From Agrobacterium vitis (GTDB lineage: Bacteria > Pseudomonadota > Alphaproteobacteria > Rhizobiales > Rhizobiaceae): a stretch of 64,000 bases of DNA. Each line of letters begins with the position of its first letter. Positions within the stretch are counted from its first letter, which is position 1. The position numbers and the translations under genes are program-made. Location of the stretch: assembly GCF_037039395.1 (NCBI RefSeq), contig NZ_CP146242.1, positions 2,429,001 to 2,493,000 on the forward strand, read 5' to 3'. The notes beneath the pieces are model-generated. The model saw only the letters and a program-made list of their open reading frames with translations. It was not told the origin of the DNA and did no database searches. Positions 45,371 through 53,054 of this stretch are shown here, piece after piece.

Positions 45371-45634
45371 CGATCACCGGAGGATTTTGCCCTCTGGTGA
45401 TCGGGGAGTTCGAAAGCCGCGTAGAAACGACTGCCTTGGCCTTTAAGCCGAAGCTCTGGACATGCGCCAAGGCCTCCCCGACGCCAAAGAAGAGCGGTGT
45501 GGGGAACCATATAGTCATGGTCCACCGCCTCAGCCACAAACCTATGGCTGAGGGGTGCCTTTATAACGACCGACACGGGCCGTTCTACGAGGAGTTTCGA
45601 TACTCCAGGATCGGTTCGTTACAACCGATCCTGG
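45371..45634 (+). ncRNA. Cluster of stem-loops, candidate structured RNA
   Basis: Five or more hairpins in 264 bp. H1 45371-45403: 13-bp stem (CGATCACCGGAGG/CCTCTGGTGATCG) with one G-U pair that works only as plus-strand RNA. H2 arms GCCTTGGC (45433-45440) and GCCAAGGC (45466-45473). H3 GCGGT/ACCGC enclosing ACCAT/ATGGT (45494-45528). H4 9-bp CCTCAGCCA/TGGCTGAGG (45528-45553). H5 GGAGT/ACTCC (45591-45606). H6 12-bp perfect CCAGGATCGGTT/AACCGATCCTGG (45605-45634). No protein in any frame is convincing. It may be an RNA gene, an untranslated leader or a repeat remnant; the strand is uncertain. Confidence 0.4.
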
Positions 45635-45718
45635 GAATGGTTTAGCGCATAACGGGTATGGAGGGGAAGGGGTAATTTGGGGGTGTGGTATTGTGAAATA
45701 TGCGTTTTTACGTGTGGC

Positions 45719-45953
45719 TCACCCCCCTCTGGCTTGCCAGCCATCTCCCCCTCACGGGGGGAGATCGGGGAGGGTATGCAATCACTCCCTGTTAAACGTC
45801 ATTTCCAGAGGTTCAGGATGCTAACGGGCGAAATCGTTTGATCTTGCCGATCTCCCCCCTTGAGGTGGGGTGAGGAGTGGTCGGCAAAGCCGATGAAACG
45901 ATCCAGTGAATCGTTTCAAATGACGAACGCTGGCAGGACAGAGGGGGGTAAAC
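45719..45953. repeat. CCCCCTC-rich mosaic inverted repeat with insertion
   Basis: Left arm 45720-45768 (CACCCCCCTCTGGCTTGCCA, then ATCTCCCCCTCACGGGGGGA). Right parts are 45849-45875 (GATCTCCCCCCTTGAGGTGG) and 45930-45950 (TGGCAGGACAGAGGGGGGTA). Between the right parts a 55-bp stretch holds the hairpin GAAACGAT/ATCGTTTC. Same family as 12971-13120. The rest of 45635-46008 shows nothing else. Confidence 0.7.
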
Positions 45954-46008
45954 GGCGCGTAGAAACGCTTGTGCCGTATGCTGCCAATTCCGATTTCTTG
46001 CCCGGTGC

Positions 46009-46299
46009 CTAAAGCACATTTCGGTCAGCGGCTGCCTTATACACGCCGGAACGATCCCGCCTGCCGACCGCCACAACGACAATGATGATGTCTTTATCGC
46101 GCACTTCATAAACCAGCCGATAGCCAGCGCCGCGTAGCTTGATCTTGTAACGATCCTTGGCGCCAGAGAGTTGTGCGGAGGGTAAGCGCGGGTTGATGCA
46201 ACGTTCGGCGAGCTTCTTCTTGAATTGCTCTCTGACGCTATGATCGAGCTTTCGCCATTCTTTCAGCGCGGCATCGACAAATGCCAGCTCATAGCTCAT
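46009..46299 (-). CDS. RelE/ParE superfamily toxin (StbE-like)
   Basis: 96 residues. The RelE fold pattern is seen: ELAFVDAALKEWRKLDHSVRE, LSGAKDRYKIKLRGAGYRLVYEV and IIIVVVAVGRRDRSGVY. The conserved Arg and terminal Tyr positions fit mRNA-cleaving RelE-type toxins. It is the second gene of the pair, overlapping the antitoxin by 11 bp. The C-terminal AAADRNVL is slightly longer than usual. Confidence 0.9.
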   Translation of the reverse strand: MSYELAFVDAALKEWRKLDHSVREQFKKKLAERCINPRLPSAQLSGAKDRYKIKLRGAGYRLVYEVRDKDIIIVVVAVGRRDRSGVYKAAADRNVL

Positions 46300-46537
46300 C
46301 CAGTGTCACCTTCACGACGGGATCATTCGCCCGCGCATCGGCAATGGCATTGAGTTCGAGATCATCGAGCCGTTCGATCATAGCTTCATAGGCTGACGCC
46401 GGAACGCAATAGAAGGCCGGTTCGTTGCGATTGAGAATAGCCACCGCCGCCCCATCGCCTGCGGCAACTGTCCCCATCGGATTCTTTTTCAGCTCAGACA
46501 CGCTGGCTGTCACTTCGGCAAGGACAATGTGGGTCAT
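46289..46537 (-). CDS. Phd/YefM-type antitoxin (StbD-like)
   Basis: 82 residues from ATG 46537. The N-terminal Phd fold (LAEVTASVSELKKNPMGTVA, then VAILNRNEPAFYCVPASAYE) binds DNA; the C-terminal acidic tail binds toxin. A perfect 12-bp palindrome CTCTTTAAAGAG (46578-46589) lies 40 bp upstream between plausible -35 (TTGAAT) and -10 (AATAAT) hexamers on the minus strand, fitting autoregulation. Confidence 0.88.
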   Translation of the reverse strand: MTHIVLAEVTASVSELKKNPMGTVAAGDGAAVAILNRNEPAFYCVPASAYEAMIERLDDLELNAIADARANDPVVKVTLDEL

Positions 46538-46570
46538 GGTATTGTTCTCTGAACTGTTTGGAGACCTATT

Positions 46571-46600
46571 ATTCGCACTCTTTAAAGAGCTATTCAAGAG
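46571..46600 (-). promoter_or_regulatory. Promoter/operator of the RelE-type module
   Basis: Minus strand TTGAAT, 18-nt spacer holding CTCTTTAAAGAG, then AATAAT. Palindrome position inside the spacer mirrors the BrnT module. Confidence 0.5.
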
Positions 46601-46693
46601 GCTTCGCCACTCGATTCGCAATTGCCGCACCATGAAACGCTTGCATTTCGGAAATATTGAATTACATTGTCATTCATACAAGGAGTATGACCG

Positions 46694-46954
46694 ATGGTTG
46701 CAAATCAACTGGTGCAAGCCCGTATTGACGGTGAGATCAAAGCAGAAGCAACGGTCGTTCTCGCGGCCATGGGGTTGACTGTGTCGGATGCCGTGCGGCT
46801 GTTGCTGACCAAGGTTGCGCAGGAAAAGGCGCTGCCGTTCGAACCGCTGATCCCCAATGAAACCACGATTGCCGCCATGCGAGAGGCTCGCGTGGGCAAG
46901 GTGGAGACTGTGACGCTCGATGATCTCAAAGCGGCGATCCGTGCGAAAAATTGA
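46694..46954 (+). CDS. RelB/DinJ family antitoxin
   Basis: 86 residues; AAGGAG lies 9 nt upstream. Ribbon-helix-helix DNA-binding part LVQARIDGEIKAEATVVLAA plus MGLTVSDAVRLLLTKVAQEK, then a toxin-wrapping tail (TTIAAMREARVGKVETVTLD). Its last 14 bp overlap the toxin's GTG start. It is divergent from the RelE-type module, only 156 bp from that module's antitoxin start. Confidence 0.92.
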   Translation: MVANQLVQARIDGEIKAEATVVLAAMGLTVSDAVRLLLTKVAQEKALPFEPLIPNETTIAAMREARVGKVETVTLDDLKAAIRAKN

Positions 46955-47222
46955 GCAAACTGGGCAATTTAAGCGTGATTTGAAGCGAGAGTCCAAGGGG
47001 CGCTATCGCACAATTCTCGAAGACGAGTTGCTGCCTGTTATCGCAGCTTTGGCCCAGGATGAGGTTCTTGAAGCCAGATACCGTGATCACGCCCTAACGG
47101 GTGAGTGGAAAGATCACCGTGATTGCCACGTGAAGCCCGATCTGGTGCTGATTTACCGCAAGCCGGACGCTGAACTTCTTCAGCTCGTTCGACTTGGGTC
47201 GCATTCTGAATTGGGTCTGTGA
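46941..47222 (+). CDS. YafQ family ribosome-dependent mRNase toxin
   Basis: 93 residues, starting at GTG 46941 inside the antitoxin end. The YafQ pattern is complete: TGQFKRDLKRESKG, DHALTGEWKDHRDCHVKPDL, VLIYRK and LVRLGSHSELGL. The catalytic histidines and aspartate of YafQ (H and D in the KDHRDCHVKPD loop, H near the end) are present, so it should be active. Coupled translation with the antitoxin keeps it neutralised. Confidence 0.92.
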   Translation: MRKIEQTGQFKRDLKRESKGRYRTILEDELLPVIAALAQDEVLEARYRDHALTGEWKDHRDCHVKPDLVLIYRKPDAELLQLVRLGSHSELGL

Positions 47223-47278
47223 TGCTTTCGATGTCAATAGAAAGCCGTCTTAAGTCGCTGCCGCGACCCGGTTCCACC

Positions 47279-47671
47279 TTACCCCTCCGAAACCTCCCGC
47301 CGCGACCCCGGCCTTGGCCGCAACGCATCCAGCGCGTCGGCATTGTCACGGCCCCAGGCATAGAGCATCTCGACCGGCTCGATAAACCGATTGCCGAGCG
47401 GGGTCAGCCGGTATTCGACGGCGGGTGGAATGGTGGCCTGGACGTGGCGGGAGATCAGGCCGCTGGCCTCCATGTCGCGCAGGGTCTGGGTCAGCATTTT
47501 CTTGGAAATACCGGGCAGGCTGCGCAGCAGCACGCCGGTGCGCGCCTCGCCCCCATGGCGGGCATGTAGGGTGTGCAGCACCATGCTGGTCCATTTGGTG
47601 GAAAACAGTTCGAGTACGCGGCGCGGCGCGCAATCTTCGCGCCACTCGGTTTCGGGCGTTCCTGGGTGCAT
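47279..47671 (-). CDS. HxlR family transcriptional regulator
   Basis: 130 residues. Winged-helix HxlR pattern: LELFSTKWTSMVLHTL, RTGVLLRSLPGISKKMLTQT, LRDMEASGLISRHVQATIPP and VEYRLTPLGNRFIEPVEMLY. One cysteine near the N-terminus (EDCAPRRV) occupies the place of the redox- or aldehyde-sensing Cys known in HypR/YodB. It is divergent from a reductase gene with 98 bp between, the usual arrangement for an HxlR repressor and its target. Confidence 0.92.
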   Translation of the reverse strand: MHPGTPETEWREDCAPRRVLELFSTKWTSMVLHTLHARHGGEARTGVLLRSLPGISKKMLTQTLRDMEASGLISRHVQATIPPAVEYRLTPLGNRFIEPVEMLYAWGRDNADALDALRPRPGSRREVSEG

Positions 47672-47706
47672 GGTGGTTACCTTCTGGTGTCTAGGCCCGT
47701 AAATGG

Positions 47707-47726
47707 TGCCGTCTTTTTTAAAGGCA
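47707..47726. promoter_or_regulatory. Candidate HxlR operator
   Basis: TGCC...GGCA arms around a TTTTTTAAA core in the divergent promoter region of the HxlR and reductase genes. Symmetry is partial. Confidence 0.3.
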
Positions 47727-47769
47727 AGGGGCGCCTACATCTCTGCCTTCAGACAGAAGGAGCATGAAG

Positions 47770-48831
47770 ATGGTTGGATCAGCATTGGTTGTCGGCGCAA
47801 GCGGTATCGTTGGCAGTGCGACGGTGGATCTCCTGTTGGCAAAGGGATGGGCCGTGCACGGTCTGGCCCGGTCGCCGGTTGCCAAAGACGGTATGCAGCC
47901 TGTGGCCGCCGATCTTCAGGACCGTGAGGCGACGGCGCGGGCTCTTTCCGACGTGAAGCCCGACGTGGTGTTCATCTCGACATGGGCGCGGCAATCAAGT
48001 GAGGCGGAAAACATCCGGGTCAATGCGGCGATGGTGCGTAATGTGCTGGATGCGCTGCGTCCAGCCGGGTCGGTTGCCCATGTAGCCTTGGTCACGGGGC
48101 TCAAACACTATCTCGGCCCCTTCGAGGCCTATGGCAAGGGCACCCTGCCACAGACACCGTTCCGGGAGGATCAGGGCAGGCTGGATGTCGAGAATTTTTA
48201 CTATGCGCAAGAAGATGAAGTGTTTGCCGCAGCCGGGCGCGACGGATTTTCCTGGAGCGTGCATCGCCCGCATACGGTGATCGGCAAGGCGGTTGGCAAT
48301 GCCATGAACATGGGAACGACGCTTGCCGTCTATGCGACGCTCTGCCGGGAAACCGGGCGGCCCTTCCGTTTCCCCGGCTCTGCCGTTCAGTGGAACGGCC
48401 TGACGGATATGACCGATGCTGGTGTTCTGGCCGAACAACTGCTCTGGGCCGCAACCACTCCCCAATGCCGCAATCAGGCCTTCAATGTGGTCAATGGCGA
48501 TATTTTCCGCTGGAGCTGGATGTGGGGCCGGATTGCCAACTGGTTTGGGCTGGAGCCTGCTCCGTTCGACGGCACGGTCCTGCCGCTGGAACAGCAGATG
48601 GCAGAGGACGCGGCCATCTGGCGGGAACTTGCCGAGCGCCATGGCCTGATCGAAAAAGACCTGTCGCGTCTTGCCTCACCTTGGCATACCGACGCCGATC
48701 TTGGGCGGCCGATTGAAGTGGTGACCGATATGAGCAAGAGCCGGACAATGGGTTTTAACCGCTACCAGCCCACCGACGAGGCCTTTTTCGCCCTGTTTGC
48801 GCAATTGCGCAAGGAAAGGCTGATTCTTTAG
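47770..48831 (+). CDS. SDR family reductase, PRISE-like
   Basis: 353 residues from ATG 47770, chosen because AAGGAG sits 7 nt upstream, too close for the ATG at 47764. The Rossmann motif is ALVVGASGIVGSATVDLL. The PRISE-type catalytic elements are VTGLKHYLGPFEAYG (Lys) and VENFYYAQEDEVF (Tyr). Atypical SDRs of this class reduce activated C=C bonds (progesterone 5-beta-reductase, iridoid synthase); bacterial members act on enones. Divergence from HxlR suggests induction by reactive carbonyl compounds. Confidence 0.88.
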   Translation: MVGSALVVGASGIVGSATVDLLLAKGWAVHGLARSPVAKDGMQPVAADLQDREATARALSDVKPDVVFISTWARQSSEAENIRVNAAMVRNVLDALRPAGSVAHVALVTGLKHYLGPFEAYGKGTLPQTPFREDQGRLDVENFYYAQEDEVFAAAGRDGFSWSVHRPHTVIGKAVGNAMNMGTTLAVYATLCRETGRPFRFPGSAVQWNGLTDMTDAGVLAEQLLWAATTPQCRNQAFNVVNGDIFRWSWMWGRIANWFGLEPAPFDGTVLPLEQQMAEDAAIWRELAERHGLIEKDLSRLASPWHTDADLGRPIEVVTDMSKSRTMGFNRYQPTDEAFFALFAQLRKERLIL

Positions 48832-48843
48832 AATTTACCTTAG

Positions 48844-48866
48844 AAAAAGGGGAATACATTTTCCCC
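48844..48866 (-). terminator. Terminator-like hairpin downstream of the sox operon
   Basis: GGGGAA/TTCCCC with 6-nt loop; on the minus strand TTTTTC follows. It lies between convergent sox and reductase units, 300 bp past soxG. Confidence 0.55.
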
Positions 48867-48944
48867 CGAAGACAGAGTAAAACAAAGAGATATAGAGTCC
48901 ATCAGGTTAATCTTCACAGTAGACGCAAAGGTTTTTCGGCTTCG

Positions 48945-49100
48945 CCGCCCCCTCATCCGGCTGCCGCCACCTTCTCCTCCCCATTTCTTAAATAAAGAGT
49001 TGGGGGAGAAGAAGGAAAGAGCCGCAGCGTTTATGGCTTCCTCTCCCCAGCGGGGAGAGGTCCGCTGAGCGTAGCGGAGGCGGGGTGAGGGGAAACCCAG
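48945..49100. repeat. Mosaic of short palindromes (CCTCTCCCC type)
   Basis: Contains CCTCTCCCC-AGC-GGGGAGAGG (49040-49060) and TCCGCT-GAGCGT-AGCGGA (49061-49078), flanked by CCCCCTCATCCGGCTGCCGC and GGCGGGGTGAGGGGAAA. A rhizobial intergenic repeat with partial similarity to 41891-41940. No gene in 48832-49166. Confidence 0.65.
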
Positions 49101-49166
49101 CACGCAAAGCTAAAGTGTCGTGTCCTGTGGTTCAACCTGACAGCCTCTAACGCCTGTCACCCCTGT

Positions 49167-49733
49167 TCACGCCGCGTCCGCAGCCCCTTCCTGCAACATG
49201 CCGAAGGCATATTCGGCAAAGGACCGCCAGCATTCCACCCGGAAGGCGTCTTCACTCATCCGGTAGAGCACGATTTCGATCTTGCCGAACACGGTGCGGG
49301 TGACAGCGCCGAGGGGAAAGGTTTTCAGCGACAGGTCGAGCGGGGAGGCGGTGTTGAGGGTTTGAACAGCGCCGGGGCCGGAGACCAGGATGGCGGTGTT
49401 GCGGTGGGAGACATCGGTGGCGGAGTGAATGGTGCCGGAGGCGCTAGAGGCGGCGACCAGATCGGCACCGTCTTCGTCAATGACAAGCCATTCGTCCGGG
49501 CCGAGCCAAAAGGCAAGGCGGGCACCGGCATGGGCGGAGGTTTTCGGCGCCGTGGGCAGTTCCAGGCCAAGGGCTGAGGAAAGACCAGAGACGGCATCCG
49601 CTCCGGCCCGCAGCGAGATGCGTGAGGCGGGGGCGGCTGGCGTCAGCGCCACATGGGCGGAGCCGCCATAGGCGCCGTCAAGAACCGATTTGCGGATCGC
49701 GGTCATCTCGCTGGAGGTGATTGGCTCAACCAT
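49167..49733 (-). CDS. soxG: Sarcosine oxidase gamma subunit
   Basis: 188 residues. Small GcvT-like subunit of heterotetrameric sarcosine oxidase; visible patterns are ALTPAAPASRISLRAGADAV, LAFWLGPDEWLVIDEDGADL, THVSHRNT-type sequence (TDVSHRNTAILVSGPGA), and VTRTVFGKIEIVLYRM. It stabilises the complex. Its ATG overlaps the soxA stop by 8 bp. It ends the soxB-soxD-soxA-soxG operon. Confidence 0.92.
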   Translation of the reverse strand: MVEPITSSEMTAIRKSVLDGAYGGSAHVALTPAAPASRISLRAGADAVSGLSSALGLELPTAPKTSAHAGARLAFWLGPDEWLVIDEDGADLVAASSASGTIHSATDVSHRNTAILVSGPGAVQTLNTASPLDLSLKTFPLGAVTRTVFGKIEIVLYRMSEDAFRVECWRSFAEYAFGMLQEGAADAA

Positions 49734-52719
49734 GGATGCGGCTTCCTTCCTTGTCGTAAAATACCATGTCGGTCACTTCCACGGCGATTGTCTTGTCAGG
49801 CATCGGCACATAGAGCGTTTCGCCCATCCGCGCCCGGCCACCGGCCACCGTGGCAATGGCAATCGATTGGCCAAGACTTTCCGACCAATAGGACGAGGTG
49901 ACATGCCCCAGCATGGTCATCGGCTTTGGCTGGTTGGGGTTGGCAACAATCTGTGCGCCTTCTTCCAGCACTTCGTTCGGGTCTTTGGTCTTGAGGCCGA
50001 CCAGTTGCTTGCGACCTTCCTTCACCAGATCCGGGCGTTTGAGGCCGCGAATACCAACGAAGTCGGCCTTTTTCTTCGAGACTGCCCAGCCGTAATTGGC
50101 ATCGTCAGGCGTCAGCGTGCCATCGGTATCCTGGCCGACGATGATATAGCCCTTTTCAGCGCGCAGCACGTGCATGGTTTCCGTGCCATAGAGGCAGGCA
50201 CCAAGGCTTTCCGCCCGCTTCCACACGGCTTCCAACACCGACGCGCCGTAATCGGCTGGCACGTTGATTTCAAAGCCGACTTCCCCGGTGAACGACACGC
50301 GGAACAGCCGGGTTGGTACGCCGCAGAACTTGCCTTCCGCCACGCTCATATGCGGGAAGGCCTCAGTGGAAATATCAATGCCTTCGACAAAAGGTGCGAT
50401 GATATCGCGCGCCTTTGGTCCCTGCACGGCAATCACCGCCCATTGCTCGGAAGCGGAGGTGAGCCAGACTTTCAGCTCCGGGAATTCCGTTTGCAGATAG
50501 TCTTCCATATGGTTCAGCACGCGGGCCGCACCGCCGGTGGTGGTGGTGACATGGAAGCGGTCTTCGGCCAACCGTCCAACCACGCCGTCGTCATAGATAA
50601 AGCCGTCATCGCGGGTCATGATGCCATAGCGGCACTTGCCGGGTTTCAGGCTATCCCATGGGTTGGTGTAGATCAGGTTGAGGAATTTGGCCGCATCCGG
50701 GCCAACCACCTCGATCTTGCCAAGCGTGGAGGCATTGAACACGCCAGCCACTTCGCGCGCCGTCTTGCATTCGCGGTTGACGGCGGCATGCATATCCTCG
50801 CCGGGGCGGGGATAGTACCAGGCGCGCTTCCAATTGCCGACATCTTCGAATTCCGCGCCAAGCGCAGTTTCGAGGTCATGCATCGGCGTCTTGCGGGTCG
50901 GGTCAAACAATTCGCCGCGTGAATGGTTGATCAGCGTGCCAAAGGTCACAGGCGTATAGGGCGCACGGAAGGTGGTGAGACCCACTTGCGGAATATCCTT
51001 GCCCAGCATTTCGGCGGCAATCGCCAGACCATGCATATTGGACAGCTTGCCCTGATCAGACGCCATGCCATTGGTGGTGAAGCGCTTGATATGCTCGATG
51101 GAATGCATGCCTTCGCGCACCGCCAAGCGAATGTCCTTGGCGCAGACATCGTGCTGGAAGTCGATAAAGGCTTTGACCGTGGTATCGCGGCCAGCGCCTT
51201 GGGCGGCACCAATCATGCCGCCTGTCCATGTGTGGGCATTGCTTCCCGTGGGAAGGGCGGCTGTTGCGCCTTCCGCACCCGCTTCTGCCGCAAATTTTGC
51301 GCCAGCGGCATGGGCCTCAGTCAGCAGATCGCCAAGATCATCCGTGCCGTTGCAGGCACCCACGCAGAGGCTTTCCTGCACGTACACATCCGGCAGGAAC
51401 CGATCCTTGGCGGCGTCAAACTTCAGCTTGCCACGCGATTGCGAAAACAGATGCACAGACGGCGTCCAGCCTGCGGAGACCAGCAGCGCATCCACATCAA
51501 TCTTGCGGGTAGAGCCGCCGGAGTTGCGCTGCACGCTGATGGTTTTTACCCGCAGACGGCCGGAGGTGTCGGTGACGCCATGGCCGGTCAGCACTTCAAT
51601 GCCCAGTGCTCTAGCCTCTGCCAGCACGGCCTCGCCGGGCTTTTCACGGCAATCGACAATGGCGGCAATGGTAACGCCTGCTTTTTTCAGGTCAATCGCG
51701 GCTTCATAGGCCGAATCGTGGGCAGTGTAGACCGCCACTTTCGCGCCCACAGCCACGCCAAAATGGTTGAGATAAGTGCGCGCAGCGGATGCCAGCATAA
51801 TGCCGGGGCGGTCGTTGTTGGCAAATACCATGTGGCGCTCAATGGCGCCGGTGGCCAGCACCACCTTTTTCGCCCGCACCTGCCACAGCCGTTCGCGGGG
51901 AAGGCCCTTGGCGGGCTTGGCGATGTGGTCGGTAATGCGCTCTGCAAGACCAAGGAAATTGTGGTTGTAATAGCCAAATGCCGTGGTGCGGGTCAACACG
52001 GTGACATTGTCCATGGCTTTCAGCTTGGCCACGGTGGCCTGCGCCCAGTCATAGCCGTTTTGGCCGTCAATCACGGCACCCGTATCGTAATGGAAGGCAC
52101 CTCCCATTTCAGGCTGCTCATCGCAGATGATCACCGATGCGCCGGTCTCGGCCGCCGCAAGGGCAGCCGTCAGACCAGCCACGCCGCCACCCACCACCAT
52201 CACATCGCAATGGGCGTAGCGGTTGGCATAATGGTCGGTATCCTCTTCGGTCGGGGCCACGCCAAGGCCTGCGGCACGGCGGATGATTGGCTCATAAATC
52301 TTGTGCCAGAAGCTCTTCGGCCACATGAAGGTCTTGTAGTAAAACCCTGCGGCAAAGAAGGGCGAGAGCATGTCGTTGACCGCGCCAATATCCATGGACA
52401 GCGATGGCCAGCGATTTTGCGTCTGCACCCGCATGCCATCAAACACTTCCTGCACGGGAGCGCGCACGTTTGGCTGACGCCGGGCGCTATCGCGGGAAAT
52501 GTCCAAAAGCGCGTTTGGCTCTTCCGGGCCAGCGGTGAGAATGCCGCGCGGACGGTGATATTTGAACGAGCGACCAACCAGATGAATGCCATTGGCCAGC
52601 AGGGCCGATGCCGCGGTATCGCCCTCAAGGGCGGTGAGGATGCGACCATCGACGGTGAAACGGGCGGTTCTGGCAGGCGTCAGGCGGCCCTTGCCGGGAA
52701 TACGATTGGCACCGCTCAT
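49726..52719 (-). CDS. soxA: Sarcosine oxidase alpha subunit
   Basis: 997 residues, the standard length. Order: N-terminal ferredoxin-like plug domain (RFTVDGRILTALEGDTAASA), NAD/FAD-binding part (HCDVMVVGGGVAGLTAALAA near 170), second dinucleotide fold (KVVLATGAIERHMVFANND), and C-terminal GcvT/T-protein folate domain from about 610 (MHDLETALGAEFEDVGNWKR to VEVTDMVFYDKEG). It accepts the methylene group onto tetrahydrofolate as sarcosine is oxidised to glycine. It overlaps soxD by 4 bp. Confidence 0.97.
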   Translation of the reverse strand: MSGANRIPGKGRLTPARTARFTVDGRILTALEGDTAASALLANGIHLVGRSFKYHRPRGILTAGPEEPNALLDISRDSARRQPNVRAPVQEVFDGMRVQTQNRWPSLSMDIGAVNDMLSPFFAAGFYYKTFMWPKSFWHKIYEPIIRRAAGLGVAPTEEDTDHYANRYAHCDVMVVGGGVAGLTAALAAAETGASVIICDEQPEMGGAFHYDTGAVIDGQNGYDWAQATVAKLKAMDNVTVLTRTTAFGYYNHNFLGLAERITDHIAKPAKGLPRERLWQVRAKKVVLATGAIERHMVFANNDRPGIMLASAARTYLNHFGVAVGAKVAVYTAHDSAYEAAIDLKKAGVTIAAIVDCREKPGEAVLAEARALGIEVLTGHGVTDTSGRLRVKTISVQRNSGGSTRKIDVDALLVSAGWTPSVHLFSQSRGKLKFDAAKDRFLPDVYVQESLCVGACNGTDDLGDLLTEAHAAGAKFAAEAGAEGATAALPTGSNAHTWTGGMIGAAQGAGRDTTVKAFIDFQHDVCAKDIRLAVREGMHSIEHIKRFTTNGMASDQGKLSNMHGLAIAAEMLGKDIPQVGLTTFRAPYTPVTFGTLINHSRGELFDPTRKTPMHDLETALGAEFEDVGNWKRAWYYPRPGEDMHAAVNRECKTAREVAGVFNASTLGKIEVVGPDAAKFLNLIYTNPWDSLKPGKCRYGIMTRDDGFIYDDGVVGRLAEDRFHVTTTTGGAARVLNHMEDYLQTEFPELKVWLTSASEQWAVIAVQGPKARDIIAPFVEGIDISTEAFPHMSVAEGKFCGVPTRLFRVSFTGEVGFEINVPADYGASVLEAVWKRAESLGACLYGTETMHVLRAEKGYIIVGQDTDGTLTPDDANYGWAVSKKKADFVGIRGLKRPDLVKEGRKQLVGLKTKDPNEVLEEGAQIVANPNQPKPMTMLGHVTSSYWSESLGQSIAIATVAGGRARMGETLYVPMPDKTIAVEVTDMVFYDKEGSRIHG

Positions 52720-53036
52720 TTCGCAGCTCCCTTGTTGTCCATGAGGACCTGTACTGTGGCGTCATCGGGCTTGGATTCCCCGATCTTGTAGGTCAGCAAG
52801 AATTTGTCGCTGACGGTATCGCGCACCGCATTGAAAAACCGCCCGCAGCCATGCAGGTGGCGCCAGCGCTCAAAGATGATTCCCTTGGGGTTATCCCGCA
52901 GAAAGAAGAAGGCTTCGAATTCCTCATCGGAAATTTCGGCAATATTGGCTGGCCGCACAATATGGGCCTCGCCAGCGCCGTGAAATTCCAACTCGGAACG
53001 CGCTTCCTGACAATAGGGACATTTGATCAACAGCAT
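52716..53036 (-). CDS. soxD: Sarcosine oxidase delta subunit
   Basis: 106 residues. The zinc-binding small subunit begins LLIKCPYCQEARSELEFHGAGEAHIVRP; CPYC supplies two ligands, and further His/Cys lie in WRHLHGCGRFFNAVRDT. The family motif FLRDNPKGIIFERW is intact. It lies 18 bp after soxB and overlaps the soxA ATG by 4 bp. Confidence 0.95.
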   Translation of the reverse strand: MLLIKCPYCQEARSELEFHGAGEAHIVRPANIAEISDEEFEAFFFLRDNPKGIIFERWRHLHGCGRFFNAVRDTVSDKFLLTYKIGESKPDDATVQVLMDNKGAAK

Positions 53037-53054
53037 TTTCTCAATCCCTCTTTA

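Noticed and set aside
45130..45645. Short frames of 94-148 codons on both strands
   Set aside because: Their sequence follows the hairpin arms rather than any protein pattern, and they overlap each other.
50923..52791. 622-codon plus-strand frame opposite soxA
   Set aside because: GC-rich shadow of the sarcosine oxidase alpha gene.
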